Below are positions 41,152-49,810 of a DNA stretch of 64,000 nucleotides, in pieces; position 1 is the first letter of the stretch, and every line of letters begins with the position of its first letter. Under the pieces are notes generated by a model. The model was not told the origin of the DNA. It did no database searches and saw only the letters and a program-made list of their open reading frames with translations. Source of the stretch: Myxococcales bacterium 68-20 (GTDB taxonomy: Bacteria > Myxococcota_A > Polyangia > Polyangiales > Polyangiaceae); the NCBI GenBank assembly GCA_001899635.1, contig MKVQ01000048.1, positions 124,001-188,000 on the forward strand, given 5' to 3'. The position numbers and the translations under genes were made by a program.

Positions 41152-42079
41152 CGCGGCGTTCCTTTCGCACTTCGAAAATGCGCGGACCCTACCGGCGCTG
41201 AATCGCGTTCCCGTGGCGTGGCTGTGACGACTTGAGTGCCGAGCTCACGTCGCGCGTAACGTTCTCGAGCAATGACCGCTCGCTGAGCGCACCGTCGTCC
41301 ACCTCCTGGAGGTGATTCGCTTCATCGTATCGTTCGAGTGCCTTCCCATATGCGTTCGCGGACGGAACCGATGGAGAAGTGTCAGTCGTCGCTCGCTCGC
41401 TTGCAGCCTCGACGAGGTCGAGACGCCGTCGTCGCAGAGCGCGCAGCACGCGGAGAGCGTCGAGACACCCAGCGCTGCTCAGCGCGTCGGGGCTTCGCTC
41501 CAACATGTGTTGCCCATCGTCCGAACGAGCCAGGCGGCCGGAGGCAGACGACACGGCAGCGCCCGCGCTTCACCGCACCGCCTCCAGCAATCGCGGACCA
41601 TCGCCCTCGCAGGCGACCGGACCTTTCGTGTTTGTCGGCGAAACATGCAGCCATGCACGACCGTGGAGGTCGCACGACGAGATTGCGCGGAGTTCCGGCT
41701 TGGCACGAGACCAGCATGGAAGGACCGCAGCGCTGCGGCGAGGCTTGTCCCCCCCCCGAGCCCGCCGCGGCGTTTTTCTTTTGGGCGACATCGAGCCTCC
41801 CGCGCTCGCCGTCACTTCTTCGCGAAGGGAGTTCGTCGCAGCGAGGACGAGCTGGTACGCGTTCGCATCGACTCGCTCGGTCTTGGGGCGCTTCCGCATT
41901 AGCGCGCATCGCTCGCCAGCGGTGCCCCGCAGAAGCGCCTCGGCGGCGAGCTCCCGAGCCTGCGCGCGACAACAACGGCAGCACGAAGCCCCTAGCGGGT
42001 CCGGTCGAGCGACCGCGCAAGGAAAGCGCGAGCCACGGAGCTCACGGGCGTCAGGATGTCCGCTCGCGAATGGCTTCGT
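41152..42079. other. Long gene-poor interval (928 bp)
   Basis: No frame on either strand looks like a convincing protein; all are Arg/Ser/Ala-rich shadows. Features worth noting are a run of nine C (about 41751) and a T-rich TTTTTCTTTTGGG at about 41773. No tRNA, recombinase or phage remnant recognised. It may hold the phosphoesterase promoter, a decayed gene, or an RNA I cannot identify by eye. Confidence 0.4.
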
Positions 42080-42613
42080 TCAGGGAGTCAAGGTGCCGCT
42101 CACACAGGAGCGAGCCTCCTGGCAATCGTTGCCTTCTATATGGGTCGTCGAGTAGCTCGCGACCGCAACTCGCTCAGCGATGACGGTGAAAGCGCTAGCA
42201 TCCGTTATTCGGAGCGCGAACTGATCACCGTTCGTGAGGTCATTGCTCGAGCCCGGGTAGTAGATGACATGAATACGCGCTCCGGAGGATGTAACCTCGA
42301 GCGCGGATTCGCAACCGGCCGTTCCGGCCGGGTCCGCTGCCGTCGGAGCGCACCCGATCTCGTGGCGAGAGACGAATATCTTCGCAAAGACACACGCTCC
42401 GTTGCGGCATATCTCGAGTCGTTTCCCGTCGAGCTCGGCAGGCTTCAGCGGTACGTCGAGCGTTCCGGTTACACGACTCTCACAAAACTGGATGTCGAAG
42501 GCGCAACGCCTGTCCGTGCAGGCGACCGGCGCGAGCACGAGCGCGGAGAGGAGAAGGAGGGAGGCATACCGACGAGCTCGCTTCGAAAGACCTACGGGAC
42601 GTCTTACCAACAA
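42080..42613 (-). CDS. Small Cys-rich lipoprotein
   Basis: The 177-residue protein has a lipobox (ALVLAPVACTDR), and eight or so cysteines in the mature part (CAFDIQFCESR, EICRNGACVF, IGCAPTAADP, GNDCQEARSCVSG) in beta-type sequence. No family recognised. It starts 12 bases after the stop of the upstream lipoprotein gene (42626), so the two form an operon on the minus strand. Composition is a little less GC-rich than surrounding core genes. Confidence 0.7.
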   Translation of the reverse strand: MLVRRPVGLSKRARRYASLLLLSALVLAPVACTDRRCAFDIQFCESRVTGTLDVPLKPAELDGKRLEICRNGACVFAKIFVSRHEIGCAPTAADPAGTAGCESALEVTSSGARIHVIYYPGSSNDLTNGDQFALRITDASAFTVIAERVAVASYSTTHIEGNDCQEARSCVSGTLTP

Positions 42614-42625
42614 GGAAGTTCTCCT

Positions 42626-43669
42626 TCACGGAATCTTGACGATCTGGACTCGCATTCCAGGACGCTGATTGAATCCCCAACCGATCCGAAAGAGTGGTCC
42701 GCCCGCCGAACCGACGAAGGCTACCGGCGAGAACCAGCCGTCCGTACCGGGTTCGCTCTCCCACGCGAGAAGCTGCCCTTCCGCCGTAAATGCCGCGATC
42801 GTTCCGACGTCCGGGACGCACGTCCCTATCCCGCACGGCGTCACTCGCCGCGGCAATTCCATGAAGGCATCGTGCCTCGACGGGGCGTATCTGGCCACCG
42901 TCTTCCCGTCGGCCCCGACGATCCAGGCTTGCTTGTCCAACGCCATGTCGTCGCTGGTCTCGACGATATGAAGCCGCTCGACCGCATCGGCAGTGATACC
43001 CGCGACCTGCCGAAGCTCGGAGAGCTCGCTGTCGAGCGGGAACGCGACGAGCTCGCAGCCATTGGAAGAGACGCTCAACCTCGCGAACTTGGGAGCGGCA
43101 ATGCTGTCCCATACGACGTAGCCGCTGCGTCCATTCGGAGCTACCGCGAGAGATCCGTGCTCTCCGAGCGTAACGTCTCGTCCCACGCAGTCGATGGCCG
43201 GCCCCGGAGCGATCCGCCGGACGACCCCGGGGCCGAGCGCGTATACCGCCCCATCCTCCGAAGCACTGATGGCCGAGAAGTATCCGGTCACCTCACCGAA
43301 GATCGGGTCCCGCGCGAAGCCGCAGACGTCGACTCCCGTCATTCGGTATCGCCGAACGCGTGCAACGCGTTCTCCTAGCCCTCGGGAGGCAACATACAAT
43401 TGAGTGCATCCATCCTTCGTCGTGGACGATTGGTCGACCATCTCGAACGCGGTCTCTTCGAACGGAAGCGCACAGAACGAAGTCGCCGACGGCATCCCCG
43501 TCGTACACGGTGCCTCAGGGTCGGTGCGCGCATCGTTCTCGGGAAGGCGCTCCGGCGAGGGCGGTGGCGACGGGGCTACATCGGCGCCATCGCAGGCAAG
43601 CTCGAATGCGGCCGCACAGAAGACAGCAGAGACCAAGAGGAGCGCGCGAGCGTAGAAGGTCGTTCTCAT
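42626..43669 (-). CDS. Lipoprotein, possible beta-propeller
   Basis: The 347-residue protein has a lipobox-like signal end (CAAAFELACDG) and a Pro/Glu-rich spacer. The body shows repeated blade-like units (YFSAISASEDGAVYALGPGV, SLAVAPNGRSGYVVWDS, AWIVGADGKTVARYAPS), suggesting a propeller. Scattered cysteines could form disulfides. No enzyme motif. It is the first gene of a two-gene operon with 42080-42613 and lies 274 bases from the ftsK end. Confidence 0.68.
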   Translation of the reverse strand: MRTTFYARALLLVSAVFCAAAFELACDGADVAPSPPPSPERLPENDARTDPEAPCTTGMPSATSFCALPFEETAFEMVDQSSTTKDGCTQLYVASRGLGERVARVRRYRMTGVDVCGFARDPIFGEVTGYFSAISASEDGAVYALGPGVVRRIAPGPAIDCVGRDVTLGEHGSLAVAPNGRSGYVVWDSIAAPKFARLSVSSNGCELVAFPLDSELSELRQVAGITADAVERLHIVETSDDMALDKQAWIVGADGKTVARYAPSRHDAFMELPRRVTPCGIGTCVPDVGTIAAFTAEGQLLAWESEPGTDGWFSPVAFVGSAGGPLFRIGWGFNQRPGMRVQIVKIP

Positions 43670-43943
43670 GAAGCCGCGGGTTCAGACTACCCGAGTGCGC
43701 GTGTCGTCCAGAGAGCATCGCGTGCGGTTGACGTGACGCCTCGGCCCCGCGTGCACTCGACGCTTCCCGGAGCGCCGAGCGTGCTCAGCTCGCCGCTGTA
43801 TCTACGAGCGCGTAGGAAGTGCAGGCGGGCGCGAGACGCCGACCGCACCGGGGGGCGCCAAGGCTCGAGGGCGGGCCGGTACGGTCAAGCAGTGCGAGGA
43901 GGCCGTGACCTCGGAGCTCGGTCTGTCCTGGAAACCGCCTCGC
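43670..43943. other. Intergenic region next to the ftsK stop
   Basis: The 274 bases between the lipoprotein operon and ftsK contain no recognisable gene or strong hairpin. If 31606-43941 is an insertion, this is its junction side. No recombination-site-like inverted repeat is obvious. Confidence 0.35.
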
Positions 43944-46900
43944 TCAGATCGCGTCGATGAGGACCTCGCGGTCCTTCGCGCCGTTCGCCGGGCCGACGAG
44001 GCCGCGTCGCTCCATCGTCTCGACGATGCGGGCTGCGCGGTTGTAGCCGAGGCCGAGCTTCCGCTGCAGCCACGACGTCGAGCACCGGCGCGTCTCGGCG
44101 ACGATGCGGACCGCGTCGTCGTACATCGGGTCGGTCTCGGCGTCGTCCTCGTCCGCCGCCGCGGCTTCGTCGTCGCGCGGCTTGAGGATGTTCTCGTCGT
44201 AGACCGGCTCGCCCTGCGAGCGGAGGAAGTCGGTGACCTCCTGCACTTCTTCCTCGCTCACCCACGGGCACTGGACGCGGCGCGTCTCGTTGGTCCCGTT
44301 CAGCTTGATGAGCATGTCGCCCTTGCCGAGCAGGTGCTCTGCGCCCTGCTCGTCGAGGATCGTGCGGCTGTCGATCTTCTGCGCGACCCGGAACGCGATC
44401 CGCGTCGGGAAGTTCGCCTTGATCATGCCGGTGATGACGTCGACGCTCGGACGCTGCGTCGCGAGGATGACGTGCATGCCGGCGGCGCGCGCCTTCTGCG
44501 CGAGTCGGGCGACGGCGGCCTCGACCTCCTTGCCCTGCTGCATCATGAGGTCGGCGAACTCGTCGATGACGATGACGATCATCGGGAGCGGCTCGGGCAT
44601 GAGCTGCTCGCCCTCGGGATCATCGAAGCGGACCGACAGGACCTCCTGGAGGTTGTTGTGGTCGCGTCCGATGATCGCCTTGCCGAGCGGGTTCTTGATC
44701 TCACCCGCGAGGACGCGCTTCACCCAGCCGTTGTACGTGCCGATGTTCTTGGTGCCGGCGTCGGCGAAGAGCTGGTAACGGCGCTCCATCTCGTCGACGG
44801 CCCACTTGAGCGCCGTCGCCGCCTGCTTCATGTCGGTGACGACCGGCAGGAGCATGTGCGGGATGCGGTCGAACGGCGCGAGCTCGACGACCTTCGGGTC
44901 GATCATGAGCATGCGCAGCTCCTCGGGCGTACGCCGGAAGAGGAGCGAGGTAAGCATGACGTTGAGACCGACGCTCTTACCGGCGCCCGTCGCGCCGGCG
45001 ACGATCGCGTGGGGCATGCTCGCGAGGTCCGCGTAGACCGGGTTGCCGACGATGTCGCGACCGAGCACGACCGGGAGCGGCACGTCGAGCGTCTGGAAGC
45101 GGCGATCCTCGACGAGGTCGCGGAGGTTCACCGCGGTCCGCTTCTCGTTCGGGAGCTCGAAGCCGATGCGGTTCTTGCCCGGGATCGGCGCGACGATGCG
45201 GACCTTCTTCGCGAGCGCGAGCGCGAGGTCGTCCGCGAGCGCGGCCACCTTGCTGACCTTCGTGCCGGCGACCGGCGAGACCTCGAACGTGGTGACGACC
45301 GGGCCCGGGAGGATCTCCTCCACCTTCCCCGTGACCTTGTAATCGGCGAGCGTCTTCACGAGGAGCTCCGCGTTCGCGCGGAGCTTCGCCTCGTCGAACA
45401 GCGGGCCGATGTTCGCGGGCGCGGGGACGAGCATGTCGAGCGACGGGAGCTTGAAGGCCGGCGTCTCCTTTGGGCCCTTCTTCTCCTTCGGCTCCTTCGG
45501 CTTCTCGACCTTCGGCGCCTCGACGACGGGCGTGTCCTTCTCGAGCGCGGCGGACGTGTCGACGATCGTGATCCCGGCGAACGCGGGCTCCTTCTTCGCC
45601 GGAGCCGGCGCGCGCGGCTTCTTCTTCGACTCGACGTCGATGCTCTCGAGCGGCGTGACCGGCAGCGCGGCAGCCTCCTCGACGAGCTCCTCCTCGCCCG
45701 CGTCGTCGTCGTCTTCTTCTTCCTCGTCGTCGGCACCGGCCTGCTCGATCGCCTCCTCGACGCTGACCTCCGGCGGAGGGGGCGCCTTCTTGCGACGGCT
45801 CTTCTTCGCGGGCTCGGGCGCTTCGACCTTCGCTTCGATGGTCGCGTCGCTCGACGCAAATGTCTCGACCGACTCGACCTCGGTCTTGCGCCGACGGCTG
45901 CGCGGCTTCGGGACTTCGGCGTCTGCGGGCGGCGTAATGCTCGCCGCGCGCGACTTCTTCGGCGACGGCTCCGAGAGGATGAGCGGGCTCTGCTCGGGGA
46001 ACGCCTCCGAGGCGATGCGCACGCGCGTGACGGGCGGGATCGACGACGGCTCCGGCGTCACGTCGTGCTCGCCGCTCTCGGCCAAGGGATCTCCGCCGAG
46101 GATGGTGGCCTCGTCGTCCGACGGGATCGCGATGTACGGCTCGCTCGCCTGGCGATTCTCCTCGGCGCGCGTGCGCTCGAGCTCGCGTGCCTTCCTCCAG
46201 GCGTCGGCGATCGATCGCGTCGCTCCCTGGAAGCGCGCCACGATCGCGCGCCCGAGCCGCGCGATCGCGCGCATGAGGGCGATGAACGAGAAGCTGGCGC
46301 GTCCGATCAGGATCAGCCCGACGAGCGCGAAGCCCACGAGGAACGACCCGACCGTCGAGAAGAGCGAGCGCGCAATCTCGCCGAAGAGCTCGCCGACGAG
46401 GCCGCCGGCGGGGAAACGACCGAACGCGACCTTCTCGGGCCAGCCCACCTGGACGAGCGAGGCGCCGATGACGACGAGGAGGATGTCGCCGGCCATTCGC
46501 GCAGCGGTCGCCCGGCTCTTGCGACCGGTCACGAACGGGATGCCGAGCAGCAGCGCCTCGAACGGCACGACCCACGACATCACGCCGACGAGCGAGACCG
46601 CGCTGCGGGCGATGGCCGCCCCGACCGGCCCGACCCAGTTCTCACCGACGATCGCGGCGGCTTCCTCGAGCTGCCCCGCCGGCCCGGCCGGCTCTCCCGC
46701 GAAGGACGCGAGCGCGAGCGAGAAGAACACCGCCAGCGTCCACAGGAGCAGCGCGGCGACTTCGCGACCTCGGGCGAACGTTTGCGGCTGAGCGCCGAGC
46801 ACGTTCGGAGCGCGGGTGTTCGGTGGAAGCGCGCGGCCGCCTCGCGGAAGGAAGACGGGCTCCGCCTCCGGTCCGCTCACGCGAGCCAATGCGCCGCTCT

Positions 46901-46955
46901 CCGCCAGATCCGGCGAGCGCGAGCGTCCCCCCAAAAAGTAGTCCGAGAGCGTCAT
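43944..46955 (-). CDS. ftsK: FtsK/SpoIIIE-type DNA translocase
   Basis: The 1003-residue protein has an N-terminal membrane domain with about four helices (about 66-240), an acidic/Pro/Lys-rich linker (about 240-500) and a motor. The Walker A is GATGAGKSVGLN, Walker B-like MLMIDPKVVEL, and a winged-helix gamma domain ends the protein (CSTSWLQRKLGLGYNRAARI, GPANGAKDREVLIDAI). It pumps chromosomal DNA at the division septum toward dif. The linker is long but low-complexity, as in the family. Its last 50 bases recur at 31553-31605. Confidence 0.95.
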   Translation of the reverse strand: MTLSDYFLGGRSRSPDLAESGALARVSGPEAEPVFLPRGGRALPPNTRAPNVLGAQPQTFARGREVAALLLWTLAVFFSLALASFAGEPAGPAGQLEEAAAIVGENWVGPVGAAIARSAVSLVGVMSWVVPFEALLLGIPFVTGRKSRATAARMAGDILLVVIGASLVQVGWPEKVAFGRFPAGGLVGELFGEIARSLFSTVGSFLVGFALVGLILIGRASFSFIALMRAIARLGRAIVARFQGATRSIADAWRKARELERTRAEENRQASEPYIAIPSDDEATILGGDPLAESGEHDVTPEPSSIPPVTRVRIASEAFPEQSPLILSEPSPKKSRAASITPPADAEVPKPRSRRRKTEVESVETFASSDATIEAKVEAPEPAKKSRRKKAPPPPEVSVEEAIEQAGADDEEEEDDDDAGEEELVEEAAALPVTPLESIDVESKKKPRAPAPAKKEPAFAGITIVDTSAALEKDTPVVEAPKVEKPKEPKEKKGPKETPAFKLPSLDMLVPAPANIGPLFDEAKLRANAELLVKTLADYKVTGKVEEILPGPVVTTFEVSPVAGTKVSKVAALADDLALALAKKVRIVAPIPGKNRIGFELPNEKRTAVNLRDLVEDRRFQTLDVPLPVVLGRDIVGNPVYADLASMPHAIVAGATGAGKSVGLNVMLTSLLFRRTPEELRMLMIDPKVVELAPFDRIPHMLLPVVTDMKQAATALKWAVDEMERRYQLFADAGTKNIGTYNGWVKRVLAGEIKNPLGKAIIGRDHNNLQEVLSVRFDDPEGEQLMPEPLPMIVIVIDEFADLMMQQGKEVEAAVARLAQKARAAGMHVILATQRPSVDVITGMIKANFPTRIAFRVAQKIDSRTILDEQGAEHLLGKGDMLIKLNGTNETRRVQCPWVSEEEVQEVTDFLRSQGEPVYDENILKPRDDEAAAADEDDAETDPMYDDAVRIVAETRRCSTSWLQRKLGLGYNRAARIVETMERRGLVGPANGAKDREVLIDAI

Positions 46956-47213
46956 ACCTACGGTGACCTACATTGGAACCTACGGTACCTCGGCGGCTCC
47001 AGTCAACTTGGCGGTGTTCATCGATTCTCCGTCGTCCGGGCCCCTTCTCCGGGAGGCGCCGGCCACGGTCGAGACTGGTTTATCCTTGGTTGTCCGAAGG
47101 ATGTCGGCGTAATGTTCGGTGCCAACTCGAGGGAACGGATGGGCGGAACGAACAGGTCGCGGGGCCCCGCACACTCGCGGGGATCGAGCAGAGAGGCCTC
47201 AGCGCCAACCTCG
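46956..47213. promoter_or_regulatory. Divergent region upstream of ftsK with ACCTAC repeats
   Basis: Directly before the ftsK start, ACCTAC occurs at 46956, 46966 and 46978 (GTAGGT on the ftsK strand), the outer two extended to ACCTACGGT. The nearest copy lies where the ftsK ribosome binding site should be. They could be operator half-sites or a translational control element. The plus-strand lipoprotein promoter must also be in these 258 bases. Confidence 0.4.
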
Positions 47214-48839
47214 ATGAATCGCCGCGAGCGGCGGCTCTCGATGCGCGCGTGGGCGCGCGGCATCTGCCTCGCGGTGGGGATTGGGACGCTCTCGATCGCG
47301 GCGTCCGGCTGCCGCGTGAGCGAGTCGGACGTGAAGCGCTGGGAGACGACGCAGCGCGGTCCTTACAAGCTCGTCGCCGTCATCACGCACGACAAGTATC
47401 CGCTCGAGCTGCGCACCGAGGCGGCGATGTCCCTCGTGCGAATGCCCGCCCGCGGAGGCGTCCGTCAGGGCATCAAGTTCCTCATCGAGAAGTACAAGGA
47501 CGAAGACGGCGTCGATCGTGACGGCGCGCTCGTGCAGCTCTCCGAGGAGACGCGTCGCCAGATCGTCGACCAGATGGTGCCGCTCCTCGTCGAGCAGCTG
47601 AAGCCCCCGCCCCCGGCGCGCACGCCGGAAGGCCGCCTCCCGCCGGATCTCACGGTCCCGTACAAGGACGCGGGCTTCGCAATGCTGATCCACGAGCCCC
47701 CGCTCGTGTCGAACGAGCAGACGAAGGCGTCCCTCAAGGACGCCCTGATGCACTGGGCGCAGACGGGCTTCGAGGACCGCGTCGAGAACGGCGCGCAGCA
47801 GTACGGCCTCGAGCAGATGATGCGCACGCTCGGCTCGGCGAGCGTCAAGATCCTCCCGGGCCTCGTGAACGAGAACACGGCGCGGCTCGACCGCATCGCG
47901 TCGCTCATCAAGGACATCGGTGACGAGCCCACGAAGCTCGAGCTGTCCAAGGCGCTCGTCGTACTGGCCGACAAGTACAGCTCGAAGGAGTGGCTCGAGG
48001 CGCAGACGAAGGTCGTCAAGGAACACAACGCCAAGAACAACGTGAAGGCCGACGACACGCAGGTCGCGGCGCAGGTCGACAAGATCCAGGAGCGACGACT
48101 CACGGAAGAAGTCTTCCCGGCGATGAAGAAGATCGCCGGCCGCTCCTCGGTCGAGTGGCTCATCAAGTACTCCGGCGACGCGGGCAAGCCCGCCGAGCGG
48201 CGCAAGCTCGCCCTCGCCGCGCTCGAGGGGAACCTCGACAAGAACAACAAGGACGATCTCGAGCGCATCTTCGCCATCGCGAAGAACAACGACTCTCCGG
48301 ACGTGGTCCGCGACGGCGCCTTCCGGCGCATGGGCGAGTTCCCGAGGGAGTGGTTCGTCCCGAAGCTCTACACGCTCGGCGATCCCCCCAAGTGGAAGGT
48401 CCGCTGGGTCGCCTTCGAGCTCATCCTGGCGACCATGAACCTGAAGCAAGTCCCCGAGTTCATGGGCCACCTGCCGAAGGGCGCCGCCACCAAGATGGGC
48501 ATGACGGAGCCGCTCTCCTATGCCGCGGTCATCCGGGAGAAGATGGATGGCGAGCCGAAGGCGAAGCTCGACGCCATCCTCCCGTACCTGAACAGCAAGG
48601 ATCTCGGCCCGAAGCTCGTGGCACTCAGCTACTTCTGGACTGGAAAGAAGGCTGATGCACACTACGTTCAGCCCCACGCCGAGGACAGCGCCCTCCTTCC
48701 GAAGTGCGAGAAAGAGGACGATTGCTCCTGGCAATGCGACGTCCCGGCGGCCGGAAACCCGAAGGAGACGGAGCCGAAGGAGCTGAAGACGGTAGGAGAC
48801 TTTGTGAAGTTCTGTCTCGTACCGAACATGGATAAGTAA
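47214..48839 (+). CDS. Lipoprotein with HEAT-like helical repeats
   Basis: The 541-residue protein has a lipobox (TLSIAASGCRVS); ATG 47214 or 47241 both give a usable signal. The mature part is charged and helical, with repeated units of about 40 residues (LRTEAAMSLVRMPARGGVRQ, ERRKLALAALEGNLDKNNK, SPDVVRDGAFRRMGEFPREW) reminiscent of HEAT repeats, so a protein-binding scaffold is likely. The C-terminus has a short Cys-containing tail (CEKEDDCSWQC). It begins a plus-strand run that continues with the FHA protein after 136 bases. Confidence 0.7.
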   Translation: MNRRERRLSMRAWARGICLAVGIGTLSIAASGCRVSESDVKRWETTQRGPYKLVAVITHDKYPLELRTEAAMSLVRMPARGGVRQGIKFLIEKYKDEDGVDRDGALVQLSEETRRQIVDQMVPLLVEQLKPPPPARTPEGRLPPDLTVPYKDAGFAMLIHEPPLVSNEQTKASLKDALMHWAQTGFEDRVENGAQQYGLEQMMRTLGSASVKILPGLVNENTARLDRIASLIKDIGDEPTKLELSKALVVLADKYSSKEWLEAQTKVVKEHNAKNNVKADDTQVAAQVDKIQERRLTEEVFPAMKKIAGRSSVEWLIKYSGDAGKPAERRKLALAALEGNLDKNNKDDLERIFAIAKNNDSPDVVRDGAFRRMGEFPREWFVPKLYTLGDPPKWKVRWVAFELILATMNLKQVPEFMGHLPKGAATKMGMTEPLSYAAVIREKMDGEPKAKLDAILPYLNSKDLGPKLVALSYFWTGKKADAHYVQPHAEDSALLPKCEKEDDCSWQCDVPAAGNPKETEPKELKTVGDFVKFCLVPNMDK

Positions 48840-48975
48840 CCTCGAGCTGGGCTCGGGGCGCTTGTGCTTGCTACCTTCCCAAGTCGTGGTTCTTCGAACC
48901 GCACCTGTGCAATAATTTCCAAGCAGGGACCCACGGGAGTGATCCTCACTCGGTGAGGTTCCACCGAACGACGCG

Positions 48976-49803
48976 ATGAGCTCGGATCCGAACAAGAAGA
49001 GTCCCCGGACCTTCCAGTGCAGAGACATGCTCTGGGAGACGTTCGAGCAGATGGCGCGCGAGCTCGAATGCAGCGTCGATTACCTCATCAACGAGGCGAT
49101 GAAGCAGTACGCCCGCCAGCGCAGCTACGGGCAGCGCACGCCTTACCCGGCGGGTGGACAGCGCGGTGCGGATGGCGGCGGCGGGGGCTACCCGAGCGCG
49201 CCGCCCCCGCCGATGCCTCCGCCGCAGTCGTTGCGCGGCAGCGGGATGCCCGCGCGCGGGATGGGTGGTGGTGGTGGTGGTGGTGGCGGGCTTCCGCCTC
49301 CGCCGGCGCGCGGTGGTGGGCTTCCGGCTCCGCCGCCTCCCCCGCGCGGCGCGATGGGCGGCGGCTTGTCTCGCCCGCCTGGAATCGCCGGCGGGCCTGG
49401 CTCGCTGCGCTCGCCGCCTCCGAACAATCCGCGCAGCGCTCCGCCCCCGATCCCCGCCGGGCGCAGCACCGGCTCGATGCCTCCCGTTCCGGGTGGCGGC
49501 TTCAACGGCGGCCTCTCCACGGGCGCGGCGCTCAGCATCATCTACCAGGGCGAGAAGCACGGCGTCGCGAAGGATCGCTTCGTCATCGGTCGCGGCAAGC
49601 AGTCGAGCGACCTGACGTTGAAGGATCCGAACGTCTCGCGACAGCACGCGATGATCGAGTACCAGAACGGCGTCTACTTCATGGTCGACATGGGCTCGAC
49701 GAACGGCGTCGAGTACAACGGCCAGCGCATCGCGCGGAAGCAGATCGCCGAGGGCGACGTCTTCCGCATCTGCGACCACGACCTGCGCTTCACCTACCGC
49801 TGA
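48976..49803 (+). CDS. FHA-domain protein with N-terminal ribbon-helix-helix-like segment
   Basis: The 275-residue protein has three parts. Residues about 10-50 (TFQCRDMLWETFEQMARELE, SVDYLINEAMKQYARQR) resemble a ribbon-helix-helix DNA-binding or dimerisation fold. Residues 55-175 are Gly/Pro-rich, including a run of nine Gly encoded by GGT repeats. Residues about 185-275 are an FHA domain with VIGRGKQSSDLTL, VSRQHAMIEY and DMGSTNGVEYNG, the Arg, Ser-x-x-His and Asn-Gly residues that bind phosphothreonine. It could respond to Ser/Thr kinases. It is 7 bases ahead of the reductase-like gene. Confidence 0.86.
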   Translation: MSSDPNKKSPRTFQCRDMLWETFEQMARELECSVDYLINEAMKQYARQRSYGQRTPYPAGGQRGADGGGGGYPSAPPPPMPPPQSLRGSGMPARGMGGGGGGGGGLPPPPARGGGLPAPPPPPRGAMGGGLSRPPGIAGGPGSLRSPPPNNPRSAPPPIPAGRSTGSMPPVPGGGFNGGLSTGAALSIIYQGEKHGVAKDRFVIGRGKQSSDLTLKDPNVSRQHAMIEYQNGVYFMVDMGSTNGVEYNGQRIARKQIAEGDVFRICDHDLRFTYR

Positions 49804-49810
49804 GGGCGAC

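Larger units (their letters stand above)
31606..43941. mobile_element. Possible inserted segment between the two ftsK 3' ends
   Basis: About 12.3 kb lies between the decayed ftsK terminus (31553-31605) and the intact one (43942-43994), which are direct repeats. This is the arrangement left by an element that inserts at a gene's 3' end and supplies a new terminus. The segment holds an unknown protein, hemerythrin, oxidase, ThDP enzyme, metallophosphoesterase and two lipoproteins. No integrase, transposase or phage gene is visible, so the assignment is tentative. Confidence 0.35.

Noticed and set aside
41699-41714. Possible sigma-54 promoter TGGCACGAGACCAGCA
   Set aside because: The -12 element lacks the TTGC core, and no gene begins downstream on that strand.
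41338-42183. Overlapping plus- and minus-strand frames in the gene-free interval
   Set aside because: None has a credible start, motif or codon bias; all resemble random high-GC frames.
43905-48839. Very long plus-strand frame (1644 codons) covering ftsK on the opposite strand
   Set aside because: Only its last 541 codons (from 47214) look like protein. The rest is Arg/Leu/Asp-rich antisense of ftsK, produced by GC-rich third positions.
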